In this document: positions 8,984-17,793 of the stretch, in pieces | Layout of the letters: each line of letters starts with the position of its first letter | Numbering within the stretch: the first letter of the stretch is position 1 | Source of the DNA: Corynebacterium mustelae | Lineage (GTDB): Bacteria > Actinomycetota > Actinomycetes > Mycobacteriales > Mycobacteriaceae | DNA: 64,000 nt | Direction of reading: 5' to 3' | NCBI RefSeq assembly: GCF_001020985.1 | Contig: NZ_CP011542.1 | Span: 3,224,001-3,288,000, forward strand | Translations under genes and position numbers: made by a program | Notes under the pieces: model-generated | Told to the model about the DNA's origin: nothing | What the model saw: only the letters and a program-made list of their open reading frames with translations | Database searches by the model: none

Positions 8984-9484
8984 GTGAGCAACGACAACGG
9001 AATGTTTACCAACAACCCCGAAACCTTTAAAACACAGGTAAACTCCATCCCGCTTTCCGACGTCGACACCAACACCCAAGGCTCTATTGGGGAACTCGTC
9101 TCTAATGCCACCGAACAAATGTCTTCCTTGGTGCGTGCCGAGATCGAACTAGCCAAAGCAGAGCTACGCGGCGAAGTCAAAAAAGGCGTCATCGGTGGCG
9201 GACTCTTTGGCGTCGCTGGAGTCATTGCACTCTACAGCTCATTCTTCTTCTTTTTCTTCGTGGCAGAACTTCTCAGCCTCTGGATCGAACGCTGGGCCGC
9301 ATTCCTGATTATCTTCCTTGTCATGATCATCACGGCCGCACTGCTAGCACTTTTAGGCTTCAAGAAAATCCGCAAGATCAAAGCCCCCACCAAAACGATC
9401 GAATCCGCCAAAGAGCTCAAAGAACTAGTACCAGGTAAAGCTGAAGAAAAACTCGACGCCAAGCGGCGCGGCATGTTCAGCTAA
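8984..9484 (+). CDS. Phage holin family membrane protein (DUF1469)
   Basis: This 166-residue protein has an amphipathic charged helix (about 40-68, rich in AEIELAKAELRGEV), two membrane helices (about 71-96 and 103-125) and a basic-acidic C-terminal tail. This is the Phage_holin_3_6/DUF1469 layout. In spite of the name it is a housekeeping membrane protein in actinobacteria, matching Rv3669 by position. The start is GTG at 8984, preceded by GGAAGGA. A strong terminator follows directly. No lysis genes are near, so there is no reason to suspect a prophage. Confidence 0.88.
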   Translation: MSNDNGMFTNNPETFKTQVNSIPLSDVDTNTQGSIGELVSNATEQMSSLVRAEIELAKAELRGEVKKGVIGGGLFGVAGVIALYSSFFFFFFVAELLSLWIERWAAFLIIFLVMIITAALLALLGFKKIRKIKAPTKTIESAKELKELVPGKAEEKLDAKRRGMFS

Positions 9485-9496
9485 CCAACCCCGAAC

Positions 9497-9528
9497 CACG
9501 CCCCTTCCGTAACAACCGAAGGGGCGTG
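9497..9528 (+). terminator. Terminator after the holin-family gene
   Basis: Perfect 11-bp arms CACGCCCCTTC (9497-9507) and GAAGGGGCGTG (9518-9528), then CCCGTTTTA. It also argues against a start at 9526 for the next gene. Confidence 0.8.
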
Positions 9529-9558
9529 CCCGTTTTACTCCACCGGAAAGCCCCAACC

Positions 9559-10470
9559 GTGAAAAACCTCTCCCCCAATGTGGTAGCACTTGAAGGCGAA
9601 TTCCACCACCACAACGTACATACCCGCGGTATCCGACTCCACGCAGCCACCGCTGGTGACCCCAGCAACCCAGCCATAGTGTTGCTCCACGATGCGGTTA
9701 GTTGTTGGACAGATTTTAAAGATGTCCTCCCCTTATTGGGGAAAATGGGGTTCCATGCAATCGCCATTGACTTTCGAGGATTCGGTATGTCGGATAAGCC
9801 CCCAACCGGATACGACCTACGCCACTTTACCGGCGACATCGCAGGCGCAATCCGCACCCTCGGGCATGAAAGCGCTCACCTTGTCGGCATGGGCACTGGT
9901 GCGACAATCGCCTGGACCATGGCCACAAGTCACCCAAATCATGTCGCATCCATCACCACCTGCGGGGCGATCCACCCAACGGATATGCGTCGTATAGTGC
10001 TACGCAAACCATGGCTATTTTCAAACCTCATTACAAACTCACTGCTTTTTCGCTTACCAACATCAGTCATCAGGCGGCTGTGTGCAAGCCACAGTCGATT
10101 CATCCGCCGCGATCTTCGCAATAACACCGGCCTAGAATTCCAACAAACCCCCCAATTCACCCAAAGCATCCGACTACGCGAAACCGCCTTGGCAATCACC
10201 AACACCCGCAACGCAATGATTCGCAGCTTTCGCCTCATGTTGCGGCAACCACCCATGAAGTGGCTGGGCGAAAAAATCCATGTTCCGGTCCACATGCTTG
10301 TCGACGATTCCCTGCAATCCGCAGCCCTAATCACTGCAGCACGCCACCGCTGCCTATTGGGGATTCGCCTGACCCAAATCCCCAAGACCCGACTTCAACC
10401 ACACTTAGAAAACCCTCAGGCATTCACCTCATTCGTGGGTACTTTCGTCAAAGAAATAGAGCAGCACTAA
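9559..10470 (+). CDS. ephE: Alpha/beta hydrolase, EphE-like, nucleophile apparently lost
   Basis: This 303-residue alpha/beta hydrolase-fold protein corresponds by position to Rv3670 (ephE). The strand-turn motifs are visible: IVLLHDAVSCW (40-50), the IDFRGFGMSDKP segment (70-81) and the nucleophile elbow LVGMGTGA (108-115). At the elbow the nucleophile position is Gly112, where Asp (epoxide hydrolases) or Ser (esterases) is expected. A C-terminal His lies in the LQPHLENP region. The fold is kept but catalysis by the usual mechanism is doubtful. GTG 9559 is preferred over a GTG at 9526 that lies inside the preceding terminator; GGAAAG stands upstream of it. Confidence 0.83.
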   Translation: MKNLSPNVVALEGEFHHHNVHTRGIRLHAATAGDPSNPAIVLLHDAVSCWTDFKDVLPLLGKMGFHAIAIDFRGFGMSDKPPTGYDLRHFTGDIAGAIRTLGHESAHLVGMGTGATIAWTMATSHPNHVASITTCGAIHPTDMRRIVLRKPWLFSNLITNSLLFRLPTSVIRRLCASHSRFIRRDLRNNTGLEFQQTPQFTQSIRLRETALAITNTRNAMIRSFRLMLRQPPMKWLGEKIHVPVHMLVDDSLQSAALITAARHRCLLGIRLTQIPKTRLQPHLENPQAFTSFVGTFVKEIEQH

Positions 10471-10594
10471 ATATTAGACTCAAAAACCTACCCTGTTGGT
10501 TCCCAAATTGCTTAAATTAGAACACCAGATGTGACCTGCACAAACATATTCTTAAAGTTGGCAGCAACTCTTGAAACATCGGATGCAAGTTACA

Positions 10595-10600
10595 TACGGT
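10595..10600 (+). promoter_or_regulatory. -10 box for leaderless DUF222/HNH transcript
   Basis: TACGGT fits the corynebacterial TANNNT -10 pattern. It ends seven bases before ATG 10608, which itself lacks a ribosome-binding site. This spacing places transcription start at the start codon. Confidence 0.5.
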
Positions 10601-10607
10601 TGAAGCT

Positions 10608-11810
10608 ATGACTACCGCAATTGAGGAGTTCGCCGCAACCGCGCAAAGCGGCTCTCAATTATTGGCAGAATTGCTCACCACACAACTCACCAAGGACGAA
10701 CTGGCCGTCACACTAGCAATCAGCCGAACCGAAGCCAGCCTATACTTCTCCGTTGCCAAAACATTCGATGCAGACGAACTTTCCTACGCATGCGAACGCA
10801 AGCTCTCATTTTCGAAAATGCGACTCATAGCTCGCACCGAACGCCAATTAGCAAACCCAGATGTCGATCGTCGAAAAGTACGAATTGAACTCATGGATTT
10901 TGCCCACACCGCCTCCGTCGACGAACTAAAAGAACACATCACACACACCATCGCCGAACTTAACGACGGACACAGCCGCTGCCGCAAATGGTACCTACGC
11001 TACTCAAACCAAGCCGATGCTGACGGCATGCGTCACGTCATCATGAAGCTTCCCAGCCATATCGCATCCCGTATGGCAACTTCATTGGAGCCCCAAGCAA
11101 CTCACCTAGCAGCAACAGGCGAAGCTGTCGACAAATCAGAAGGACATGCGCGAGCCCTTGTCGATAGGGTGCTCAACGGATACAAACTCTCCTCATTAGA
11201 AAAAATCGAAGAAGGAGAAAACCCTGAAAACCCACGTGACCTAAGGCAACGTCCCTGCTTCCTCGTCCCCATAGCAGAAATCACCGAAAATATCGACGGC
11301 ACCATCACTAACACCGATGGTGAAACAATCAACATTGAAACCATGGTCGACGCCAAACTCGCCGACTTTGGCTTTGCAGTCGTCAGCTATAAAGACCAAA
11401 ACGGAATAGCCCGCCCACAAAAAGTCCTCGAAGTCAAAAGACTTGCCGATGCCAACGATCGATTCCTCAGCATCGTAAGCCACCTCATCTGCCAAAATCC
11501 GCACTGCCGAATACCCGCAGTACGATGCGAAATCCACCATATCACAGCCTTTTCACGCGGAGGCAGCACCACGGCTGACAACCTGTGCCCCCTATGCCGC
11601 GAGCACAACCTCCACAACGACGACGATCCCCAAAAACTCGTCCACGGGCGCGTCATGACAGACCCAAAAACCGGACTAACCTGGTACAAACTCCCCGACG
11701 GCACCCTCACCCGCAACAAATCAAACGCCAACCGACGAAACGCAATCCACCACGCCAACCGAATACTCACACCTGAATGCGAGCATTCCTGGTACCCAAT
11801 GGAGGAATAA
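10608..11810 (+). CDS. DUF222 domain HNH endonuclease (REP13E12-like)
   Basis: This 400-residue protein has an N-terminal helical DUF222 region (about 1-220) and a C-terminal HNH nuclease domain. The HNH part carries a zinc-type cysteine frame (CQNPHC near 294, CPLC near 326) and the HNH core CEIHHI...N...H at about 305-332. Such proteins are multicopy in corynebacteria and mycobacteria and resemble the REP13E12 repeats of M. tuberculosis; their function is unsettled. It sits between ephE and marP, which are neighbours in mycobacteria, so it is probably an insertion. The frame is intact and all HNH residues are present. Confidence 0.88.
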   Translation: MTTAIEEFAATAQSGSQLLAELLTTQLTKDELAVTLAISRTEASLYFSVAKTFDADELSYACERKLSFSKMRLIARTERQLANPDVDRRKVRIELMDFAHTASVDELKEHITHTIAELNDGHSRCRKWYLRYSNQADADGMRHVIMKLPSHIASRMATSLEPQATHLAATGEAVDKSEGHARALVDRVLNGYKLSSLEKIEEGENPENPRDLRQRPCFLVPIAEITENIDGTITNTDGETINIETMVDAKLADFGFAVVSYKDQNGIARPQKVLEVKRLADANDRFLSIVSHLICQNPHCRIPAVRCEIHHITAFSRGGSTTADNLCPLCREHNLHNDDDPQKLVHGRVMTDPKTGLTWYKLPDGTLTRNKSNANRRNAIHHANRILTPECEHSWYPMEE

Positions 11811-11892
11811 CCCCACACATTTCATGACAACCGGCCGAGCCAATCATGGCATCGGCCTATAACTGCTGCCCATTGGGGCGTCGAAAAGCTGG

Positions 11893-13098
11893 CTACCTAA
11901 TAACGCATTCCTGGGTATCCACTGGTTGCGCCAATTGGGAAATATTCCCCACCGCCTTTCGGACCTCCGCCGCAGTCAACGCATAACCAATATCCGACGC
12001 ATCAGCACTCGCACCAAATACAACGCCGATCACTTCACCATCCAAATTCAACATTGGGCCACCAGAATTACCCTGGCGAATGGATCCACGTGCCGTGTAA
12101 GCCTCACGCTCCACTCTGCCTGAAGCATAAATATCAGGCCCGGCGATCAACAACCGATCCGAAATGCGAGCTGGGGCTGCCTCAAATGGTCCCGATTCCG
12201 GGAACCCCATCACGATCGCATCATCACCGGTGGACGACACCTTGTCAGCCCACCGCAGCGGATCGATCTTCATCTCATCTGAACGCAAAACCGCAATATC
12301 AAGCGATGGATCATAAAAAACGACTGTAGCTGTATGAGTTCCCAATACAGTGTCCAACCGCACCACCTCAGTTCCCGCAACAACATGAGCATTGGTGATC
12401 ACATGGTTTCTATCTATAACAAAACCAGAGCCCATTAACCGGCGACCACAGGCCTGTGATTCCCCCAAAACATGCACAACCGACGGGCGCAGCCTCTCCA
12501 CCAAAACAACATCCTCAATAGTGATTGCAGGAGCCTCAACCGCAACATTTTTCGCAGAGTTAAACGGAGAAATGAGCGGAGGCAGCCCAGTCTCCGACAG
12601 CATTGCCGAAACCCGGGTAGGCAAATTCGCCAAAAACGGCGGAGCAGCTTTATCCACGTATCCCAATATCTGAGAGCTCTTAATACCATTTGCAAATCCA
12701 CCAGGCAGCCCAGTAACCAAAGGAATAGCAACCAACCAGGCAACCACCAAGCTCGCTAGCGCCTGAAACGCCGAGCCAATGATCGAATCGAAAATGAGCG
12801 ACGAACGCCACCTAATCCGGTCTCGCAACGCTGAACCCAATGCGCCGCCCACCAAATTTCCCACCCCCACAAGAAAAAAAATGATGCCTATAGCAAGCAA
12901 AAACCGCAATGCTACCGATTCAGTCAGCTCCATCATCAACGGAGCAAACGCAGCACCACAAATCAGTCCAGCGATAACACCAACAGTAGACAGCACCGAG
13001 GCAAACGCACCCTGACGCCACCCCGCATATATTGCAAAAACCACAACAAGCGCAATAACAACGTCCACTATAAGACCGGATGTAGAAAAACTACTCAC
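11893..13098 (-). CDS. marP: MarP family membrane serine protease
   Basis: This 401-residue protein has four membrane helices in its first 130 residues (CvpA-like) followed by a periplasmic trypsin-fold domain. The triad is His238 (TNAHVV), Asp267 (SLDIAV) and Ser345 (GNSGGP). Two cysteines near 217 and 398 could form the disulphide described for mycobacterial MarP (Rv3671c), which protects the cell from acid and oxidative stress. The start is GTG 13098 with GGAT upstream. It ends the minus-strand group nth, tlpA-like, Nudix, marP, the same order as in mycobacteria. Confidence 0.93.
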   Translation of the reverse strand: MSSFSTSGLIVDVVIALVVVFAIYAGWRQGAFASVLSTVGVIAGLICGAAFAPLMMELTESVALRFLLAIGIIFFLVGVGNLVGGALGSALRDRIRWRSSLIFDSIIGSAFQALASLVVAWLVAIPLVTGLPGGFANGIKSSQILGYVDKAAPPFLANLPTRVSAMLSETGLPPLISPFNSAKNVAVEAPAITIEDVVLVERLRPSVVHVLGESQACGRRLMGSGFVIDRNHVITNAHVVAGTEVVRLDTVLGTHTATVVFYDPSLDIAVLRSDEMKIDPLRWADKVSSTGDDAIVMGFPESGPFEAAPARISDRLLIAGPDIYASGRVEREAYTARGSIRQGNSGGPMLNLDGEVIGVVFGASADASDIGYALTAAEVRKAVGNISQLAQPVDTQECVIR

Positions 13099-13119
13099 TT
13101 CGGGCCGATCCTGCCTTTC

Positions 13120-13857
13120 CTAAAAATGCCGCTCATTATTCCGCGAAGCAGCAATCATCTCCGCTAAATCGTAATAGGTATCTTCATCCCATGGCATATC
13201 CCAGCCTGCATGAGTTAAAAGCGCATTCAACATTCCACCTGTAAAACCCCATATAATATAATCACGAATTCTAAATGCCGGCCCGCGCCAAGCCCCCTTC
13301 GAAACCACCAACCGATTCTCAGGAGCAGCAAGTTCCCCAATAGGGACGCTAAAAACCGCATCTGCTTCCACTGGATTCACTACACCAACACCATCAAGGT
13401 TTTCCCGATACGCCACAATAGGGTGAACCGGATTCCCCGTCACCCTGATGTGCACTTCCGGCAATTGCGCCAATGGCGTGACGGTTGCTCGATTAAGTCC
13501 AGTTTCTTCCCACGCTTCTCGTAATGCCGCGTCAACAGGATTTCTATCTGTCGGGTCAATCCTGCCACCGGGGAATGCAATTTGGCCTGAATGCGCCCTC
13601 AAATGTGGGGAACGATGAGTCAGAAGAACACTGGCGTCTTTAGGTAAAACTGATGCGCTGGCTTCGCCTTGGAGAAGAATAAGAACCGCAGATTGTTTTG
13701 TCCTGTTTACCGGAACCATGGGCTCTAGGCTTTGTTCAAGAGTGTGGTTTACGTTACCGCTGCGGATTTCTCTCATTAGGGGACTGAGCCATTGGGGGTG
13801 CCTATTAGGCTCTAGCTTTATATTTTGTCCGGGTGAATCGTTGAAGTGATGGTTCAT
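13120..13857 (-). CDS. Nudix hydrolase, CoA pyrophosphatase type (NudL/UPF0035)
   Basis: This 245-residue protein carries the UPF0035 signature LLTHRSPHLRAHSGQIAFPGG and then a Nudix box with REAWEETGL. This subfamily hydrolyses coenzyme A or related dinucleotides at the pyrophosphate bond with Mg or Mn. The ATG at 13857 overlaps the stop of the upstream thioredoxin-like gene as ATGA, so the two are translationally coupled. It is the Rv3672c equivalent. All metal-binding glutamates of the REXXEE core are present. Confidence 0.9.
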   Translation of the reverse strand: MNHHFNDSPGQNIKLEPNRHPQWLSPLMREIRSGNVNHTLEQSLEPMVPVNRTKQSAVLILLQGEASASVLPKDASVLLTHRSPHLRAHSGQIAFPGGRIDPTDRNPVDAALREAWEETGLNRATVTPLAQLPEVHIRVTGNPVHPIVAYRENLDGVGVVNPVEADAVFSVPIGELAAPENRLVVSKGAWRGPAFRIRDYIIWGFTGGMLNALLTHAGWDMPWDEDTYYDLAEMIAASRNNERHF

Positions 13858-14384
13858 GAGTTGATGATTTCCCCAATAGAGGTGGTTAGGTCTTCATAGT
13901 CAGTAAATGCTCTGGTCAGTATGCCTTTTTGCTGTCCGTTGTGAAAGATGATGGTAATCGGTACGACGTTTGGCAAATTGTTGGCAGTTGCGAATTCATT
14001 GCGGTTGTCTTGATATGAGGGGATCTTTATATCTAGATCGTTGAGCATGTCCGCACCGTTAGTGGCGTTGGGGTCAGCGTGTACCCCAATGACATCCCAT
14101 TGGGGGTTTTGGGCAGCTAGGTCGTCGAAAAGTGGCAACTCGTCGCGACATGGCGCGCACCACCATGCCCATAGGTTAACGATTGTTATTGGTGCTGGTT
14201 GGTGATGGTCTGTTTCTGCGCCTAGGCAGGGCAGGTTTATGTGGGTTTGGGGGCATTTTGGCCGTTGTGCGATGTGAGCAGTTTTGTGTTCTGTGGGTGG
14301 CTTGTCGTTTGGGATGGTCAGGCTAATGAGTGCGATCAGCCCGATACAGAATATGGCGATTGAGGCAATGATTGTATTTCGCAT
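13854..14384 (-). CDS. resA: TlpA/ResA-like thiol-disulphide oxidoreductase
   Basis: This 176-residue protein has an N-terminal hydrophobic anchor (about 4-24) and a periplasmic thioredoxin-fold domain with WCAPC (Cys76, Cys79). The class reduces disulphides outside the membrane, for example in cytochrome c maturation or envelope protein repair. The start is ATG 14384, and the nth stop lies four bases upstream. It is the Rv3673c equivalent. Two further cysteines (44 and 53) sit near the start of the domain and may form a structural disulphide. Confidence 0.87.
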   Translation of the reverse strand: MRNTIIASIAIFCIGLIALISLTIPNDKPPTEHKTAHIAQRPKCPQTHINLPCLGAETDHHQPAPITIVNLWAWWCAPCRDELPLFDDLAAQNPQWDVIGVHADPNATNGADMLNDLDIKIPSYQDNRNEFATANNLPNVVPITIIFHNGQQKGILTRAFTDYEDLTTSIGEIINS

Positions 14385-14387
14385 GGT

Positions 14388-15116
14388 TTATAGGGATGCT
14401 AGTTGGAGCAGGTGTTGTCGTTCTGCGGTGTCTGTTTTTATGCGGTTTTGTGCTCGTACTGGGTCAGTTTCCCCAATACCGTAGCTGGGACACATTTTTG
14501 CCAGGAAGCAGACTCCGCATGCTGGGTTGCGACTGTGGCAGAGGCGTCGGCCGTGGAAAATTACCCGGTGGGAAAATATTGTCCATTCTGATTTCCCCAA
14601 TAGGGAGGAGATGTCCTTCTCGATTTTTTCTGGCGTATCTTCTTCAGTTAATTCGAAGCGTTTCACTATTCGCGCAAAGTGCGTGTCGACGCTGAGTGCG
14701 GGTTGTCCGTAGGCGTTTCCTAATACGACGTTGGCGGTTTTACGTCCAACTCCTGGCAGTTTTGTCAGTTGGTCGCGGGTGTCGGGAACTGTTCCATTGT
14801 GTTGTTTGACGAGTTGTTGTCCGAGTTGTATGAGTTGCTTTGTTTTAGTTGAGTGTAGTCCGGTGGGACGGATGATGGCTTGTAGATGCTCTGGTGTCGC
14901 GGCTGCTAGTGCTTGGGCTGTTGGGTATTCTGCGAAGAGGGTTGGGGTGACTTGGTTGACTCTAGTGTCGGTGCTTTGTGCAGATAGGATTGTGGCGATG
15001 AGTAGTTGGAGGGGGTTGTCGTAGTTGAGTTCGCAGCGCGCATTGGGGTAGCCACGGGCGAGTTCTTGGTTGAGTGTGGTGGCGCGGTTTTGGGTTTTGC
15101 ACTGCGGTTGTGTCAT
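14388..15116 (-). CDS. nth: Endonuclease III
   Basis: This 242-residue DNA glycosylase/AP lyase removes oxidised pyrimidines. It has the helix-hairpin-helix LPGVGRKTANVV with the catalytic lysine, the catalytic aspartate in VDTHFAR, and a C-terminal 4Fe-4S site with C-X6-C-X2-C-X5-C spacing (CHSRNPAC, CGVC, CFLAKMC). ATG 15116 is preferred over an in-frame GTG at 15125 because AGGGTG stands eight bases before it. First gene of the nth-tlpA-Nudix-marP operon. Confidence 0.94.
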   Translation of the reverse strand: MTQPQCKTQNRATTLNQELARGYPNARCELNYDNPLQLLIATILSAQSTDTRVNQVTPTLFAEYPTAQALAAATPEHLQAIIRPTGLHSTKTKQLIQLGQQLVKQHNGTVPDTRDQLTKLPGVGRKTANVVLGNAYGQPALSVDTHFARIVKRFELTEEDTPEKIEKDISSLLGKSEWTIFSHRVIFHGRRLCHSRNPACGVCFLAKMCPSYGIGETDPVRAQNRIKTDTAERQHLLQLASL

Positions 15117-15159
15117 GGTTATCACCCTATATTCTTTACGACGGGTTAAGGTAACAGGT

Positions 15160-15288
15160 ATGACGATTGTTCTTGTGCTTGTGGTGCCGGTGATTTTTGC
15201 GGTTTTTCCATTGTGGATGGATCGTTTGGAAAACTGGGTTATGCGGCTTGACGACGACGAGGATGGCGCTTCGGCTGTTGTGGGCTAA
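15160..15288 (+). CDS. Small membrane protein between nth and glxR
   Basis: A 42-residue frame starts at ATG 15160. It consists of one hydrophobic helix (residues 2-19), a short amphipathic part (DRLENWVMRL) and an acidic tail (DDDED). AAGG stands ten bases upstream. M. tuberculosis has a small membrane protein gene (Rv3675) at the same place between nth and crp, which supports it by position. It could be a membrane micro-protein; no function is known to me. Confidence 0.55.
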   Translation: MTIVLVLVVPVIFAVFPLWMDRLENWVMRLDDDEDGASAVVG

Positions 15289-15451
15289 CTAACGTTTACC
15301 CCCTTTTTGGCCCCCTAATTCAACTTTTGTGACGAAACTGTTTTTTGGGATGCAATAGTGACGCACTACATAGTAGAGTTGGGGGAAATTACGAATGTTA
15401 GTCATTTGATTACTGTGCCATTCACCAAGAGAGCATGAGGAGCACTTCATC

Positions 15452-16135
15452 GTGGAAGGTGTGCAAGACATCCTATCGCGCGCTGGTATTTTCCAGGGCG
15501 TCGATCCAATCGCGGTTGCCAATCTGATTAATGATTTGGAGACCGTTCGGTTCCCTCGGGGGGCGACCATCTTTGAAGAGGGCGATCCTGGTGATCGACT
15601 GTACATTATCACGTCTGGCAAGGTGAAATTAGCTCGGCATGCCCCGGATGGACGGGAGAACCTATTGACGGTAATGGGGCCTTCCGACATGTTTGGCGAA
15701 TTGTCTATTTTCGATCCGGGCCCTCGCACTTCCTCAGCAGTGTGTGTGACCGAGGTGCATGCAGCGACTATGAATTCTGACATGCTTCGGAAATGGATTG
15801 CGGATCATCCGGAGATTTCTGAACAGTTATTGCGGGTTTTGGCTCGTCGGCTGCGTCGCACAAATTCAGCTTTAGCTGATTTGATTTTCACGGATGTGCC
15901 AGGTCGGGTGGCTAAGACACTGCTTCAGCTTGCCAATCGATTCGGAACTCAAGAAGGTGGCGCGTTACGGGTTAACCACGATTTGACGCAGGAGGAGATT
16001 GCCCAGCTGGTGGGTGCTTCCCGCGAAACTGTAAATAAGGCGCTTGCGACGTTTGCTCATCGCGGTTGGATCAGGCTTGAAGGTAAGTCTGTCTTGATTG
16101 TGGACACGGAGCATTTGGCAAAGCGCGCCCGCTAA
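15452..16135 (+). CDS. glxR: CRP/FNR family cAMP-dependent global regulator GlxR
   Basis: This 227-residue regulator has an N-terminal cyclic-nucleotide domain (about 15-125) with the binding segment [15 protein letters not shown] and a C-terminal winged helix ([21 protein letters not shown]). In Corynebacterium GlxR binds cAMP and controls carbon metabolism, respiration and many other genes; the mycobacterial counterpart is Crp (Rv3676). The start is GTG 15452 with GAGGAG upstream. A strong terminator follows the gene. Sequence and gene neighbourhood both agree. Confidence 0.96.
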   Translation: MEGVQDILSRAGIFQGVDPIAVANLINDLETVRFPRGATIFEEGDPGDRLYIITSGKVKLARHAPDGRENLLTVMGPSDMFGELSIFDPGPRTSSAVCVTEVHAATMNSDMLRKWIADHPEISEQLLRVLARRLRRTNSALADLIFTDVPGRVAKTLLQLANRFGTQEGGALRVNHDLTQEEIAQLVGASRETVNKALATFAHRGWIRLEGKSVLIVDTEHLAKRAR

Positions 16136-16142
16136 AAATTGA

Positions 16143-16173
16143 AACTGGCCCCCAAGTTGCTTGGGGGCCAGTT
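16143..16173. terminator. Bidirectional terminator between glxR and the MBL gene
   Basis: Perfect 13-bp arms AACTGGCCCCCAA (16143-16155) and TTGGGGGCCAGTT (16161-16173) with a 5-base loop lie between convergent genes. T-runs on both strands flank the stem. Confidence 0.9.
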
Positions 16174-16176
16174 TTG

Positions 16177-16989
16177 TTATGCAGACTCGGCCAGGTATCG
16201 CAACGCAACACGAGTAGATTGTTCAGCGGCGTGCCGCAATACTGGATCCACATCGTCGTAGATTTCAGCAATAAGTTCTTTTAGCTCAGCGTTTGGTCCT
16301 AGTTTTTCTAGGGCTGCGGTAAGCTGCTCTAGCCGTTGTTGTCGCCGTTGGATGTACCAGGCGGCGAAACTTGAGACGTCGTCTCCATCTGGACCATGCC
16401 CAGGTAGTAGTCGCACACCTGCGCCGCGTTTCTCCAATAGGGCAAGCGTCTCAAGATACTGCCCTAAGTTTCCATCTGTTTCGGAAATCATGGTGGTGTG
16501 TCGACCAGCGATCGTATCACCAGTGACAATACCTTCAAGGGTTGATTCGTATGGGGTACCTGACCAGATGAAAAAACATACTGAATCGCGTGTGTGGCCA
16601 GGGGTGTGTACAACCTCGACTTGCGGGGTGACACCGGCAAGCGTGATGATTTCGCCGTCGACAAGCGGGTCGGCGCCATGGCAGTACGGTGCTTCAAATG
16701 CACGCACGGGCGCCCCGGTTAATTGCCGGAAACGGTGCGCGCCATCGGCATGATCGTGGTGGCGATGAGTGAGCAGGACGACTCCCACTTCAGATGCTTT
16801 GTTGTTTAGGACGTTTAGGTGCCCTTCGTCCGCAGGGCCAGGGTCGATGACGATGCTATAGGGATCTCCCGGCGCACGTATCACCCATGAGTTTGTTCCT
16901 TCAAGAGCTGCATAACCTGGATTTGGACATAAAACAACGGAAGCCGACGGCGTTACCGGCCGCAGCTGACTGTAAGCGGGGTGCTCCAT
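16177..16989 (-). CDS. Metallo-beta-lactamase fold hydrolase
   Basis: This 270-residue cytoplasmic protein has the zinc motif THRHHDHADG, a further His in VVHTPGHTRD, the bridging Asp in VTGDTIAG and His in LLPGHGPDG. All metal ligands are present. It resembles the LACTB2-like group, members of which act on RNA or thioesters; the substrate is not predictable here. ATG 16989 is preferred over GTG 17022 because a TAAGCT -10 box lies eight bases before it (leaderless) and homologues begin with this segment. It is the Rv3677c equivalent, next to glxR/crp. Confidence 0.88.
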   Translation of the reverse strand: MEHPAYSQLRPVTPSASVVLCPNPGYAALEGTNSWVIRAPGDPYSIVIDPGPADEGHLNVLNNKASEVGVVLLTHRHHDHADGAHRFRQLTGAPVRAFEAPYCHGADPLVDGEIITLAGVTPQVEVVHTPGHTRDSVCFFIWSGTPYESTLEGIVTGDTIAGRHTTMISETDGNLGQYLETLALLEKRGAGVRLLPGHGPDGDDVSSFAAWYIQRRQQRLEQLTAALEKLGPNAELKELIAEIYDDVDPVLRHAAEQSTRVALRYLAESA

Positions 16990-17043
16990 GGTTCTAAAGC
17001 TTAGCCACTTGCGGCTATTCACACTACATTTTGCCGAAGAAAA

Positions 17044-17499
17044 TCAGGCTACTTCGACGATGATTTCGATCTCAACAGGAGCATTGAGGGGAAGTTCTGC
17101 AACCCCAACTGCTGAACGAGCGTGAGCGCCCGCTTCACCGAAAATTTCCCCAATAAGGGTAGAGGCACCGTTGACTACTGCTGGCTGCTCATGGAACCCG
17201 GGGGCTGAAGCAACAAAACCGACGATTTTCAGTACCCGCTTTACGTTGTCTATTCCGACTTGTGAATCCACTGCCGCCAGGGCGTTGAGTGCGCATTGAC
17301 GGGCGTATTCTGCCCCTTTTTCAACGGTGATTTCGGCACCGAGTTTCCCGGTTTCGGGCAACTCCCCTTCGATGAACGGCAGTTGTCCCGAGGTCCACAC
17401 CTGGTTGCCTACCGTAATCGCTGGAACATAGGCGGCGACTGGGGTCGCTACGGCTGGCAGCGTGATACCAAGTTCCGCCAAGCGGTTACTGATAGACAT
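17044..17499 (-). CDS. ridA: RidA family protein
   Basis: This 151-residue protein has the RidA/YjgF fold signature: VWTSGQLPF, the central LNALAAVDSQVG helix and the C-terminal ARSAVGVAELPLNAPVEIE segment with the arginine that holds the carboxylate. RidA proteins hydrolyse reactive enamine/imine intermediates from PLP enzymes. The start overlaps the stop of the upstream DUF4177 gene as TAATG, so the two form one unit, matching Rv3678c and its small partner. Confidence 0.92.
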   Translation of the reverse strand: MSISNRLAELGITLPAVATPVAAYVPAITVGNQVWTSGQLPFIEGELPETGKLGAEITVEKGAEYARQCALNALAAVDSQVGIDNVKRVLKIVGFVASAPGFHEQPAVVNGASTLIGEIFGEAGAHARSAVGVAELPLNAPVEIEIIVEVA

Positions 17500-17654
17500 T
17501 ACTGGACCTCGCGTTTCATGTATGCAACGAGGTTATCTGGATTTGCGCTAGGCAGTACGGTTACCAGTTCCCAGCCGTCTTCGCCCCACGTATCAAGAAT
17601 TTGTTTGGTGGTGTGGATCAGCAAAGGTACGGTAGCATATTCCCATTTCTTCAT
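17499..17654 (-). CDS. Small DUF4177 family protein
   Basis: A 51-residue frame begins MKKWEYATVPLL and contains DTWGEDGWELVTVLP, the core of the DUF4177 family. It ends in a TAATG overlap with ridA. It was read directly from the minus strand and is short enough to be missed by length filters. A conserved small gene at the same place before ridA is known from related actinobacteria. No enzymatic motif is visible; translational coupling suggests a role with RidA. Confidence 0.85.
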   Translation of the reverse strand: MKKWEYATVPLLIHTTKQILDTWGEDGWELVTVLPSANPDNLVAYMKREVQ

Positions 17655-17793
17655 GTGTTGTACTGTAGCGCATATCGCTACGGCGGAATAGGTTTTTGCT
17701 CACTGCCATTTCCCGTTTTTAGCGGACACTAAGAATACATATGCCACTTTCATTTTCTCAAGAGTGGATATTTTGGCATTGGTCTGCTAAAAC

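Noticed and set aside
8984..9484. Prophage suggested by a holin family gene
   Set aside because: The family is a housekeeping actinobacterial membrane protein in a conserved neighbourhood; no phage genes are near.
9526..9558. Upstream GTG start for the EphE-like gene
   Set aside because: It lies in the 3' arm of the preceding terminator hairpin and has no ribosome-binding site.
15356..15368. TAGTG-ACG-CACTA upstream of glxR as a GlxR self-binding site
   Set aside because: Spacing and half-sites do not fit the known TGTGANNTANNTCACA consensus.
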